Part shown: one piece after another, positions 10,936-22,091 of the stretch
Position numbering within the stretch: the first letter of the stretch is position 1
Layout of the letters: every line of letters starts with the position of its first letter
DNA from: Pseudocercospora fijiensis CIRAD86
Taxonomy: Eukaryota > Ascomycota > Dothideomycetes > Mycosphaerellales > Mycosphaerellaceae
Assembly: GCF_000340215.1 (NCBI RefSeq)
Contig: NW_006921532.1
Location: forward strand, 2,955,337 to 3,019,336
Reading direction: 5' to 3'
Length of the DNA stretch: 64,000 nt
Made by a program: the position numbers and the translations under genes
The notes under the pieces: model-generated
Database searches by the model: none
The model's input: only the letters and a program-made list of their open reading frames with translations
What the model was told of the DNA's origin: nothing

Positions 10936-13006
10936 TCAATACGACCAAGGTCTAATTCTAAAATGCTCATTCTCCTCCGGTCGAGGAAAAGCAGGAACCC
11001 CAAAATCCCGTTCCTGAAATTCCGGCAAAAGATAAAATGCCAAAACCTCATTACTAGGTCGATTTCCATGTTCGCTTGCATCACCACCTCTCGCACCCCC
11101 ATCACCAACCTGATTCATCGCCCAACCATTCCCTAACCAGCCGAGTTGATTCACCTCTCTCCCTTCCCTCCCATCCTCAGCTTCATACTCATACTCGAAG
11201 TCCTCCCACCTCGGACTCCTCAACGCCTCAAGACAATGCAAAGTAGATCCAGGCCACAACCCCGTAACTTTGTCCCCTGGAACCCCTCTCCCATCTTTCC
11301 GATACCAACTCTTACACTCATCCATAAAAACCGTCCTCTCAAAATACGAATCACAGTACTCCAAAAAATCTCTGACCCGTGCTACCTTCACACTCATACT
11401 TTTGATGTTCTCTTTCTGGATTTTGCGAATCGCTTTGATGATGTAGTCGCCCGTACTTTCGATCATCATCGTCAAAGAACCTTCGCCGATTGCTCCGTTC
11501 GGTCCTAGCATGAGGAAGTGGTTCGGGAAGGAATCTGTGGCGAGGGAGAGGTAATTCGTTGCGCGTGAGCACCAGTGGTCTTTCAATTTCTTTCCGTGCA
11601 AACCACGGATTTCGAAAGGTGGAGCGGCTGATGCGTAGAATCCCGTGGCGCAGACGAGCACGTCTAATTCGTGACTGTTCCCATCTTCCGTCACCACGCC
11701 CGTGGGTTCGATGTTTGAGATTTTGTCTCGGACATATGTAACGTTATCTTGAACGAGAGCTTCGAGAAACCCTGGCCCTGGGGTTAAGCGTTTACAGCCC
11801 GGTGCAAAGGACGGTTTGAGCCAGTCGAAATACTGTGGTTTTGCGGCGAGCCGTTCTTGCATGATTTTTTCGAAGTACTTTTGGCCTGCGATTTGCATGT
11901 TTGTTCCTTTGAGGGTGCTGGCGTGGATGGCGTTGGAGTCTGCTTCGACGAGAATGCGGAAATCTTGCCAGGCTTGCGGATCGGTTTTGAATTTTTGGAT
12001 TTGTTCGGGTGTGAAATGTGTGCTGTTTCCAAGTCCGACTTGATCGAAGACTGTCTGGCCGAAGGCTGGTGAGATCCAAAAGCGGCCGCGAAGGAAGCAG
12101 CTTAGTTGGACTCCGGGCAGTTTTTGAAGGTTTGGTACGCTGAGATCGATGTCAGTAGATGGCTTGATGAGAAGTGTAGGCAACTCACATCTGAATGGCT
12201 GAAGAGCCTCCTCCGATAACGCCAATGCGCTTGTTGGTAAAGTCGTACTTCTCGTTCCACGCTGCCGAGTGCATGATTTCTCCTCGGAATGTCTTCAGTC
12301 CATCGATATCGGGCCATTGCTTGTCATTCAGAAGACCTCGCGCGTTGACGAGGACGTTGCAGGTGTCTTCAAAGATGCTGCCATCAGGCCTGCGGACATG
12401 CACATGCCACTTTCCTTCGTCTTGGTTCCAAGTGCAATCGGTCACAGTATGCTGCAGCTTGATAAATCGATCTGCGCCATATTTCTCTGCTGTACTTCGC
12501 AGATATTCTCGAATCTCCCGTGACGGAGCATAGAGCGCAGACCACTCAGGGCTTGGATTGAAAGAGAATTGGTACGAATGAGACGGGACGTCGCAAGCTG
12601 CGCCTGGATATCGATTCTCCCACCAAGCGCCTGGTTGACTCATGAGCATCTCTCCCGGTAGTCAGGTCTCAGCATACTTACCACCAACACCGGCATTCTT
12701 CTCATAGATGACAAGCTCGCAGTTCCGGATGCGCTCAGGAATTCGAATGCCACAGTAGATACCAGAAAAGCCAGCGCCAATCACTATGACCTTGATCGAC
12801 CTTTGATTCTCGATGGGTGTGTCGTGGATGGTCCATGGTGTCTCAGCTTTAATGCCATGTGAGTTTGCACCTCCGTTGACATGCTGTCTCACGTCTTCTA
12901 TGTGGACAGCGCCTTCTTGAGACTTGATTCTGTGCATCACAGTAGCATCTGCATCAGGATCTGCAGCGTTGAGCACATGCTCTGGCAGATTAGGTATTGC
13001 TGACAT
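10936..13006 (-). CDS. FAD-dependent Baeyer-Villiger monooxygenase
   Basis: This flavoprotein should use NADPH and O2 to insert oxygen next to a ketone; the substrate is unknown. Exons are 13006-12682, 12630-12189 and 12139-10936, with introns of 51 and 49 bp. They join in frame to 656 residues. An FAD-binding Rossmann motif GAGFSG is at residues 77-82. The BVMO fingerprint F-x-G-x3-H-x3-W reads FRGEIMHSAAW at 223-233. The second, NADPH-binding motif GGGSS starts at 248. The start is the first ATG of the frame. The last 80 or so residues are Gly/Glu-rich and less family-like. The gene starts only about 110 bp from the terminus of the RIP-ridden element at 13118, yet carries no stop codons. 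Such enzymes occur both in secondary metabolism and in general ketone degradation, and no partner gene adjoins this one. Confidence 0.9.
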
Positions 13007-13117
13007 TGTCAGGTTTCAAGTATCGGTTGGAAGAATGTTGAATTTGCAACTCAGGTAATGAAGTGTTCGAATTGTCTGTCAATGTTAAGCCAATATCATA
13101 TCAACTGCTATTGGTGC

Positions 13118-13143
13118 CTTGCAAAAGGGCCCGGACTGTTTTT
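13118..13143 (+). repeat. Left terminal inverted repeat
   Basis: 26 bp pairing with 17403-17428 in inverted orientation. 21 bp match perfectly, followed by one mismatch and four T/A matches. The GGGCCC core is G/C-rich in contrast to the RIPped interior. Confidence 0.9.
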
Positions 13144-13429
13144 CGCGGGGAACGAGGGCTACTACCTTACACCTCTTCTAATAGCTATACTACTATATCT
13201 TACCAAATATACCTATTATACGGTTGGAAATCACTGTATACTATATTAACTTATATACTAAGTCCTCTCGTATATATCTAATACCTATTTTAGTGTTGTT
13301 CGTAGCATATCCGCCTAAAAGCCGTATTTTTAGCACCTATTTGCCTAAAGCCGCACCCCCCTCCCTCGATCTATATAGCAGCCAACCTACTACTATAGCT
13401 CCACTTACTAAACAAGACGAGAACCTTAT

Positions 13430-14420
13430 TTAATAGGCATTAGACGAGGGTTAGAAGAGCAGAGATATTATATAGTTATTACTCCGCGATAGACGTAGCT
13501 CTCGTACTACTATTTAGACTCGAATAACTAGGTAGAATAGGACTGCTACTGTGTTTCTAGTGAAGGGTAGTAGGCCGTATATAATTACGCTAGCTATACG
13601 AGACGACCTACTAGACTTCTTAATAATAAGAAGCATATACTAGTTAGAAGAGATGCAGATTATATTGCTAGAAAATTACCAAGAATAGGTGTTACAATCG
13701 ACTATTAGTCGTTGCTTGTTAAGCAGCGACTTTATATACAAACTACTGTCTCGTACGGCTTTACAAAGAGACCCTATAGTAAGGGCTCTGTTTAAGGCTA
13801 AATTATAGTTATTTGCAGCCTTCTAGATTATATGCCTTAACGAGTCTTATGCCTCTAATAAGACTGCACTTAGAAGGCGTAGATAGGCACTAAAAGGTAT
13901 TCTAGCAAGGGATGTCTAATACCTATACTATTCGCAGCGATATACGGTCCTTCTAGTATATACGATTAATAGCTATCTTCCGGAGCTACTAATCTAGTAA
14001 GGCAGCGTTAATAGTTACGACTTTATTGAATTCGTACGCTATCGAATATTGCTACGTTGTACGCTATATCCAGGTCTACGGTTAGTTATATTGCTAGATA
14101 ACTGTAGCACCTATTTAAGAGCTATTCTAAAGGAGATGTGCTTAGCGAAGGGTATATACCTACTCTTCCTTCCACTATATTCGCCTAACTATAATGCTAT
14201 TGAACTAAGCTTTAAACACCTTAAGCACTAGATTAAGAAGCACTAGCAAACAATGCCTAAGTATAGATTACCTTACTAGTAAGTAGACTTTTAGGTATAC
14301 CTAGAACTAGCATATAAACGATAGGGTAACAATATCGACTACTTAGCTTAGTTTAAGCACTGTAAAGTGCTCGAGAAGCTATATAAATATAGTCCGATAA
14401 TGCCGGCGGAGATGTAGAAT
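13430..14420 (+). pseudogene. Tc1/mariner-type (DDE_3) transposase relic
   Basis: A plus-strand frame broken by TAG/TAA keeps the C-terminal catalytic core. LLDNCSTY at about 14091-14115 is the second Asp. FLPLYSPNYNAIE at about 14155-14195 is the diagnostic P-Y-S-P-x-x-N-x-I-E block with the third acidic residue. The longest open piece is 14049-14231 (60 codons). Stops upstream and downstream lie at positions expected to be Trp or Gln. It cannot encode a working transposase. Its N-terminal helix-turn-helix part is too eroded to define. Confidence 0.85.
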
Positions 14421-15555
14421 AAGAGGCAGTAATCGTAGCATGCGCTAAATTCTAGCTCGATTTGTACGTAGAGTGCTAAGACCTTCTATACTATAGTAAA
14501 TCAATGCTGTATTCTCTTCTAAAGAACTTCTAACGGTTGCTATTTATATTGTTGCCATCCGCAGTTACTATATAGTCTCCTAGTAGTGTAGAAATTTCGA
14601 GGCTTGGTATGTCGGACTAAATCCCGAAATGTCCGACGTTTAGCTGTATCCTATATACTATTACAATAATACCACATTATTATAATTATTATTGCCGGGC
14701 ATTCGACAATAGGTGCGGCGCTCTTATATAAAAAAACAACGATATAAATCGCATGTATAGTTATAGTGCTATCTATCGGAAAACAAAACTCGCATTATCG
14801 GCTAAGCTTAAAGAAGCCGAGGTACGAGTTAGAACAGCAATAGTAGGGTTAAACATTTAGCTATTAAAGATTTAACACCTATATAGCGCTAGAAGTTAAC
14901 GATATTACATTCAAATCAATCTATTTAAAGTACGCGGTCTATCTATAATATCGCCTCTTATATCTCTAAGTTGTAGAATTAAAATCGGATAGGTAGTAGT
15001 AGTAATCTATGTAGCTAGGGTTAGTAAAGCTAGCTTGTTGTTATATCGGCTTTATACCTCTCAATTTCGGCCACTTTAACGCATTATAGCAAAGTCTATA
15101 ACTCACTTACGAAGCGCCTACCTAATGCCGAAGGCAGGCACTACTCTCGCTAACCTATTCTTATTCTCTTAGCGTCGCAGTTATTGTAGATTCTAGGCAT
15201 CATCTATAATAGCTTTAGTAATAGCTTCCTGCCTATCCTGCTATATCGGATGCTATTAGAAGAACTAGACTAAGAAGAGAGGTGTCTCGGTATAGTTACC
15301 TAATATAGTACTAATATCCGGCGGCACTAGCGAGCTGCGGAGCTGTTGCTATAGCGGAGGCTAGACCTGCTATTAAGGCTGGACCTGCTATTAAGGCTGC
15401 AGGGCGCTAATAAGAGCAGGGTTAGCTATTATTAACTGCAATAGTATTAGATTAAACTGTTGTTGCTACTGCTACTACTGTTGCTGTTATTAGAGCAAGG
15501 CTATTAGCAGGATAGACTCGCTGCTGCCGCTATTACTAGTCGGTTACTGTCGCTC
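14421..15555. other. Non-coding interior of the TIR element
   Basis: RIP-type sequence without a recognisable frame. It includes a short hairpin near 14611-14637 (GTCGGAC...GTCCGAC) and two tandem copies of an 18-base unit at 15363-15398. Near 15450-15500 there is CTG/TTG-rich sequence that would read as a Gln-rich tail of the minus-strand gene relic. Confidence 0.45.
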
Positions 15556-17200
15556 CGCAGTAAGGGCGCTAACAAGACTGTTAATTGTATACTATTGCTA
15601 AGAGGCCTTGTTCTTCGCAGAAGCGGCGGTCTTTGCTTGTATATATTCTTCGTAAGAAGCGACAATCTTGTTAGCAAGCTCTATAGGCATATAATATAGA
15701 AGAGCGCTATTAACTCGGACTATATTAGCAAATTCCTTCGCGTGAGAGCCTATTACACTATAATAGATACTACGGCGTTTGTAACAACTAATTCTACGGC
15801 CTAACTTCTTGTTGTCGCACTAGTAATCGTTGCATTCAAACTGCTTAAATACAGTCGAGAATACCTCGTCGTCTTTACGGCATTCTTCCTTAGTCTTGTC
15901 GTTAGTATTCTTTCGGCTATTCTTAACCTAAGAGGCTAGTTATAGTAACTCTAATAGATTACTGTCAATCTTGACAAACTAGTCACTATTTAGTAGAGTT
16001 AATAGTCGATTAGGCATAGCAACGCGCTTATAACTCTTAAGGACTTTAATTATATAGTAAGTGTTAGTATTAGCGCAATAGCGTAAGAACTTAGCTACCT
16101 CTTCGTAATAGTCGTCCTCGTAGATAATAGCGTAGAAAGTCTTCGAGCGCTTCGGTATAGATAGCCGTATATAGTAGATAGTAAATACACGGTCTATCTG
16201 TTAGTGTAAGCCGAGTCCTTCTACGAATACCTAGGAAGCTACTCTGTCTTCCACCTTCCGTATTAACTGCGCTATTTTATTGTTATACGGCCTCGAGTAG
16301 GCATAGTCTATATCGTCGTCTTCTAGCATATTATTAATAGTTATAATGTTATACTATTTGCCGTCTATTCGATACTAAACGACCTATATAAGGTCTGCGC
16401 TAAAGGGCTTCTTATTATTAGCTCGTAGCTTCGGTGTTAGTATAGCTTTAGGTATACGCGAAGTCGGTCGGCGTTGCAAGCTAGCTTCTAACTACGATTT
16501 CTTAATAACGCTATTAGATGTCGATACAGGCTTAGTAGGAGGTTTATTAGATAGGTCGGCGCTATTATTCTGCCGTTTAGATAATGTTCTACGTGCCTTG
16601 TTTTATAGTACTATGCCCTCTGTCGCTTTGCGCTTGCGCGTAGAAGCTAGCTTCGCGCCTGTAGCTAATACCCCCGAAACTAGCTCTTTCTTAATACTCT
16701 GTCGTATACTACGCTAACCCCTCTTAACGGGCATACTAGTTCTACGAGGTACGGCTTTTAGTGTAGACTTTGGTGTATCTAACGGTCTCGGCGGAACTAT
16801 AGCCCTACGAATAGGTTGCTTCTCGATAGCAGGAGGAGGAGGTATCTAAGAAGTCTTCTCTAGATTAGTAGGCACTATTTCCGCCGCTCCTTTCGAGCGT
16901 ATATACATCGTTATATCTTCTTTACTAGACTCTTTACCTAGCAGTCTATTCTCCTTATCGTTGTCCTCGTTGTCGTCGTTATTAGTGTTAGTATTAGTGT
17001 TGTATAAAGACCTAAGCTACTAACTAAATCGCACTCCGTCGTCTTGTGTTTCTAGGTTATTAAATGCCTCGGTAGCTCGTAGACTATATAGCTCTTGCTA
17101 GTATACCTACTTATTAAACGGAAGAGTACTAGGTAGATACTGTGTATCTTGTTGTTACTATAGGGATTGGGCCCGAAAATCGCGTGGTTGCGTAAATAGG
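15556..17200 (-). pseudogene. Second gene relic of the TIR element, family not recognised
   Basis: On the minus strand a single frame can be followed for roughly 500 codons, interrupted only by scattered TAG/TAA at probable Trp and Gln positions. Its first part (about 17200-16430) is Ser/Thr/Pro-rich and basic, like a disordered nuclear protein. Its second part (about 16420-15640) is a folded-looking mixed sequence. That part includes the segments DDDIDYAYSRPYNNKIAQLI and KEFANIVRVNSALLYYMPIE. I do not recognise the family. It shows no transposase DDE triad or tyrosine-recombinase motif that I could see. It sits inside the same inverted repeats as the mariner-type relic. A cargo or accessory gene is possible, as is a separate nested element. 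Confidence 0.6.
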
Positions 17201-17402
17201 GGCGGTTTAGGCAGCTAAGAAAACAATATAGGTAGACTGCTTAGAAAATTACTAGTTTCTATAGTGATACTGTCTCTGCTATTAGACTAAGTCTCAGGGA
17301 TAGTATTATGCTGCATTCTATGCAAAAAACGCGTGCATAAACATATAATAGTCGCGTTAGGTAGTAGGTAGGAGGTAGAGGTAGGTTGGGCTGAACCCAG
17401 CT

Positions 17403-17428
17403 AAAATCAGTCCGGGCCCTTTTGCAAG
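17403..17428 (-). repeat. Right terminal inverted repeat
   Basis: Inverted partner of 13118-13143. It marks the outer edge of the RIPped block, and normal composition follows immediately. Confidence 0.9.
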
Positions 17429-18327
17429 CTAGAATAAGCGAGATCGCAAAGGCGAAGTCGCGGTACTCAGTTTCTGTCAGTGCCATGGATGAAGAGCGGA
17501 ACCAGTAATAAGGCCAATTCATTGCTATCATTGCCCGGCTCCTCTGGCCGGGTGGCCGGGCGTTTCCTCTCCTCAGCAAGGCGTGCCCAATTATTATACT
17601 TACATCGAGAACGGCATTTCTCACTCCGCATCTGCCGACGTCAACTCTTCTTAACCTCACTCTCCCGTTGCAGCTACATTGTGAAAGAGCCAGACTGCAC
17701 CGAACCGAGTGGCGATTGTGCGCTCTGCAGAATGACGGCTCGTACACTGCTATTACAGACGGCGTAGGTATAGGCTCGCAAATCATCGTTTGACCCATGT
17801 CTTATGACTTTCTCGAAGCTGACGTGTAGCCGATTGAGGCAAGCATGTTCCCGCAGAATATCACCATCATCATGTTGTCCAACGAGGTGGGTCATGATAG
17901 AGTTGGAGCTAGCAGGTCCTCAATGTGGGTGGGGCAAATACTGGAGATCTCCCCTCGTCTTTGAACTTTTGAAGTTGGCTGGCTTGCTTTATTATCCAAC
18001 CGAGACACGTCTGCCGCGACTTTCGAGGCGATGAGATCTGCTCAAGTTGACTTTGGCTGCATTGCGCCCGCTGTAGCTGAAAATGCAGATCGATCATACA
18101 AGAAGATTACGGACGTGCATCTCGTCTTGATGGCGTGCTCTGCTGTTTCTGCCAGGAATTTCGAAAGCTGGAGAGAGACATACATGCTGGTGCAGTGAAT
18201 GGCGAAAAGAGCTGGAAAAGACTTCCACGCTGAGCCGAAAGACAGTATCATTGGGTATCTTCGCCTGATAAAATTCACCTTGTACGCCACGCTGAATTGG
18301 AAGGCAAAGAATAATGTCCAGCTCCAA
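17429..18327. other. Intergenic region, no supported gene
   Basis: Un-RIPped sequence between the transposon and the 3' end of the TMEM115-like gene. Only short overlapping frames occur, and none shows family motifs, good splice sites and codon bias together. Confidence 0.5.
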
Positions 18328-19512
18328 TCATGCCCGTGCTTCCTTTGGCAGAATATCAGCGTCCAACTGTCCTGCACCTACGCCTGTATCGGCGCTGTCT
18401 CCACTGAGCGTTGCCTGGACAGTGGTCACTGGGGCTGTGGTCGTTCTGCTCGCCGCGGCTGCATTAAGTCTTTGGTCAAGGGCCTTCAAGGCCAGGGCTC
18501 GCCGTCTCTCAGCTTCTGCTCGTCTGCCCCCTCCTCCACGGCCATCCATAATGCTTGGCAAGCCGCCTTCGGATCGGGATGCCGCATTCTCGTTGCCCGC
18601 TTCAATTGCCTCGTCAGAGAATGGAGTGCATAGTCGTAACTGAACCAGAATAGTATAGATAGTATCGCAGACTGGGGCGAGGAATGGATGTATGGCATCT
18701 GGAAAGAATGCCACAAATGCGAAGGTGTCACTCGCATCGCCTTTCATGATAGTCGCATCGCCTCCTGTCGCCGTGCTAGTGATCTCGGATATCCTGAAGA
18801 AGCGTAGGTAGATCCAGGAAGTGAAGAAGCCAAACAAGCTGAGCCAAAGCGCGGTGTCAGTGCCAAGCAGAGGGCCGGAAAGCATGTTTGCTAGAACGAA
18901 GACGGCAGGAAAGTGCTTGATGCGCATACGAATGACGCCTTTGAAGATTGAGACTGTGTGCTCCGGGACGAGTTGCTTCAGTGAGACGAGAAAGCCAGCC
19001 TCCAGTGCGACCAGTCCGTTCAAGGGCGTTGGGCTGCACATGTTAGCAGCATGCCATGCCATGCCACAGAGTTGCACGAAAAGCACATACTATTCAGGAA
19101 TGTTTCCCACGATCGCGTGCCATGCAGCATATATCAGGAAGGTAATGATGTTGGGTATCATGGTGACAAACAGCACGAACTTTCCAAACTCTTTGCTGCC
19201 CCATGCTCGCTCGAGGTATCTCCCACCAAAGAAGATCACGCAGGCACTGATGGCAAGTGATGCAATGTTGTTCTCCACCAATGCGCCAGTCAAAGCTGTC
19301 CATGGAAATACTATGCTCTTGGTCGGAACGAAGACGAGATATGGTATGGCCCATTGTGGACTGGATAAATAGTTGCCAACTGTAGTCGCGGAAGGAGTTG
19401 AATCAAGGGAGTTCCGCCATTTATTCGTTCGCAACACGGCGTTGAGGGTGGAGAGGGAGACGACGACGAGGAGCAGGGCTCTGGTGAAGGGCGGGAGATT
19501 CATGCGAGCCAT
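18328..19512 (-). CDS. TMEM115/DUF1751-family multi-pass membrane protein
   Basis: This family is rhomboid-like in fold but not a protease. It resides in the Golgi, and the human member TMEM115 affects retrograde traffic. Exons are 19512-19091 and 19033-18328. The 57-bp intron has a GTATGT donor and a CTAAC branch site and splits a Tyr codon. The product has 375 residues. Several hydrophobic segments are visible in residues 10-250, including the family-like FGGRYLERAWGSKEF stretch near residue 95 and FFTSWIYLRFFR near 220. The C-terminal 110 residues are Arg/Ala/Gly-rich and probably cytosolic. It is transcribed divergently from the SIF2-like gene. The call rests on membrane topology and motif resemblance. 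Confidence 0.85.
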
Positions 19513-19828
19513 TGAGTGGCAGGTGTAGTATGCGACAGCGACGCGATCTGTAGGAGACTGTGGGAGGCATGAAAGCGATGGCTAGCCGCTAGCACGGCAG
19601 CACAGCATGCAAAAATAAGCTTTGCTGGCTTGGAACTTCTAAGGATGTCCCCGGATCCTCACTTCGACCGTGCACCCTCGCACGCGCTTTGCACTGCAGT
19701 CCACTCGGGCTGGGCTGGCGTCCAACTCCGCCAGTCGACGACAGCCCGGCCTCTTGTTTCCATTTGCGCTCTGCTCTGCACTGCTCTGCTCTGCATCCTC
19801 GCGCTTCGACTTTGGAGCCACTTTGACC
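19513..19828. promoter_or_regulatory. Shared divergent promoter region, TMEM115-like / SIF2-like
   Basis: 316 bp separate two divergent start codons, so the promoters must lie here. CTCTGC-type repeats occur around 19770-19800, just upstream of the SIF2-like start. I identified no specific factor site. Confidence 0.5.
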
Positions 19829-21929
19829 ATGGCCGCCGCCGTCTTGCACAGTGACCATGTCAATCTGCTCGTCTTCCGCTATCTCCAGGAATCCGGCTTC
19901 GAGTCTGCAGCTGTCGCGTTTGTCAAAGACTGGCACCGACCCTCCATCTTCCGAGATCCCGAACACCTGCCCTTTGCCCACCAAGTCCACCGCAACGAGC
20001 TCATCTCTCTCATCCAGACCGGATTATACCATGACGAGCTATCAGAGCGTGTGCGCAAGGCTGGACGGAGGTTTAGGTGGAGTCTAATTGACGCTCGCGC
20101 CAGTCTAGAGGGCAGCGAGCGCCACGAATTGCTGGACAATGGCGCCGACACGCGACCTACTTCGAGCGGACGACGGAAAGAACGGCCCTTGATGCGCGAT
20201 GAATTCCCCACACCTGTACCAAAGCGTCAACGGCGGAGCGAGGGTAGTGAGACGCACGTCAATGGCGACGCTATGGATGTTGATGCGGCTTCCGCCGATG
20301 CTGAGGAAGAAGGAGATACTGCCTCGCCTGGCGCTGCCTCAGACGCCGAGATTGTGGAGAGATACGACAGCATGGAAATTGGCACACAGACCGTGACCAA
20401 GACTGCGCCTCAGACAAGCACTATATCCTGGACTGTGGACAAGCCTGGCGCCATGGTCACGCAGGCTCTATGGAACCCGAGCTCAAAAGGCAGCGATGGC
20501 CAGATGCTGATGACTGTTGGAGACGATTTGTGCCGATTCTATCAGGTTCCCGAGTCTTTGATTGATACTAAGCAGGTATGTCCTTCCGCACCGCTCCGCA
20601 TCAGCCCTACCCAATGAGGCGTGCAACACACTTCGATTGCGTGAACCTTAAATTCTATGCGGAGTCACCACTGACCATGCTTTTAGTTATCACATGTAGA
20701 CGAACCCTCATTGCCAGCGGAATCGTCAGTGACCGCTGTTACGTGGCGCCCAGACGGACAAGGCGCCTGCTGTGCCATTGACGGATTTCGAGACCTACCA
20801 AGCGGGAACAAATCGGCTTGCCAGTTGCTTCTCGAGCAACGACAGGACGGTGCAAGCGTATCGCTATCCCTAGGCCCACCAACACTGGATCCGCCTGGAG
20901 TCATCCTTGCTGTTCGATATAGTCCAAGTGGCGAATATCTGCTAGCTTTGAGGACAGATAGCGCTCGCTCACTAATTCAGGTCTGGAAATCCTCGCACAA
21001 GGAGACTGAAGATCTGCAAACATCACGAGAACCTGTCGCGTGGAAATTGTTCGATCACGAGGTTTGTGATGTGGCCTGGACAGAAGACGACGCATTCATT
21101 GTTTGTGGCGACAATGGCCTGACATCCTCATATCAAATTGACGCCACTCAGCAAAATGAACATGGGTTGCTTCCTGCGCCCAGCATCACCATGCGAGGCT
21201 TAATATCACGCAACTCGAGCATACTGAACGGCAATTCGAGGTGGGAAAGAGTACAGCACGATCGTCGAACTGGTATTGCTGTATTCGCTTCCACAGAAGA
21301 GCGGAGACTATGCATCACATCTCGAATCCACGACCACAACTCAGAAGAGGAACTTGGGAGTGAGCTGCCTCTGCCTTCAGACACCAATCTAGAGGCGCTG
21401 TCATTCCAGCCATCTGATAAAGCAGACCCCGGCGCATCAAGTCTACTAGCTGCCGCTTTTGATGACGGCTCATGCCACATTTACAGCATAAGCCGCTCTT
21501 CATGCCAAGACATTGCCATTCTGACACTGTCCGATCCACCAGCAACAGCTCTTGCTTGGTCGCCTGACGGCTCTCAGCTAGCGATTTCCAATGCTTCAGA
21601 CGCTGTGCAAATCTGGAGCGCCGAGTCGCTCACGCGCAAAAATGGGCTGCTTCACCCGCCGCGGTCCGTTCTCACATGGCGTGCCGCTTCCGAATCAAAT
21701 GATGCGCCACGCGACTACGAGGCTGATGAGGAGGATTTCGAGCCAAGCATAAATTGGAGCGCTGATGGCGAGAGCCTTGTGTTCGCTGCCAAGCGACAGG
21801 TAAGGCATTTTGACACCACACGCTATGTGACAGCCGCGCTAACATGTTCAGATCTCTGTTGTCCGGTTTACGCCGTCGTTACGGAGCGAGCCCCTCGAGC
21901 CTCAGATCAACGGCCATCATGATCCCTGA
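19829..21929 (+). CDS. sif2: LisH-WD40 protein, SIF2/TBL1-like Set3-complex subunit
   Basis: In the family this is a WD40 scaffold of the Set3/SMRT-type histone deacetylase corepressor in the nucleus. Exons are 19829-20575, 20687-21799 and 21852-21929, giving 645 residues, with introns of 111 and 52 bp that keep frame. A LisH motif occupies about residues 8-40 (HVNLLVFRYLQESGFESAA). A basic/acidic linker (KRQRR near 130, then an acidic patch) follows. WD-type repeats fill the rest, for example VTAVTWRPDG and TALAWSPDGSQLAIS. An open frame continues upstream of the chosen ATG, but the LisH begins right after this Met, as in homologues. Fewer canonical WD repeats are visible than in yeast Sif2, so the exact orthology is likely but not certain. 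Confidence 0.83.
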
Positions 21930-22091
21930 AATCGATAGCTAGAAATGTACAGAAGATGCATTCATCAGTCCAGTCTTCCGCACATTCCTTCCGTACACTC
22001 GAATCGGCTATGCCTGTCACGTCGCGGACCTACTGCTTCGAGTATCGCTCGTGGAGCTAATGGATCTTTTAAGCCCTGAAAAGATCTAGAT

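Larger units (their letters stand above)
13118..17428. mobile_element. 4.3-kb terminal-inverted-repeat DNA transposon, RIP-degraded, with two gene relics
   Basis: The ends are exact inverted copies: TTGCAAAAGGGCCCGGACTG starts at 13119 and its reverse complement ends at 17427. The match extends one more base outward and, after one mismatch, a few bases inward. The interior is RIP-scarred. It holds a Tc1/mariner-type DDE transposase relic on the plus strand and an unrelated degraded gene on the minus strand. The outermost TTGCAA is its own reverse complement, so it could be part of the repeats or a target duplication. No TA duplication typical of mariner elements is evident. Nesting of two elements is an alternative to a single two-gene element. 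Confidence 0.75.
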
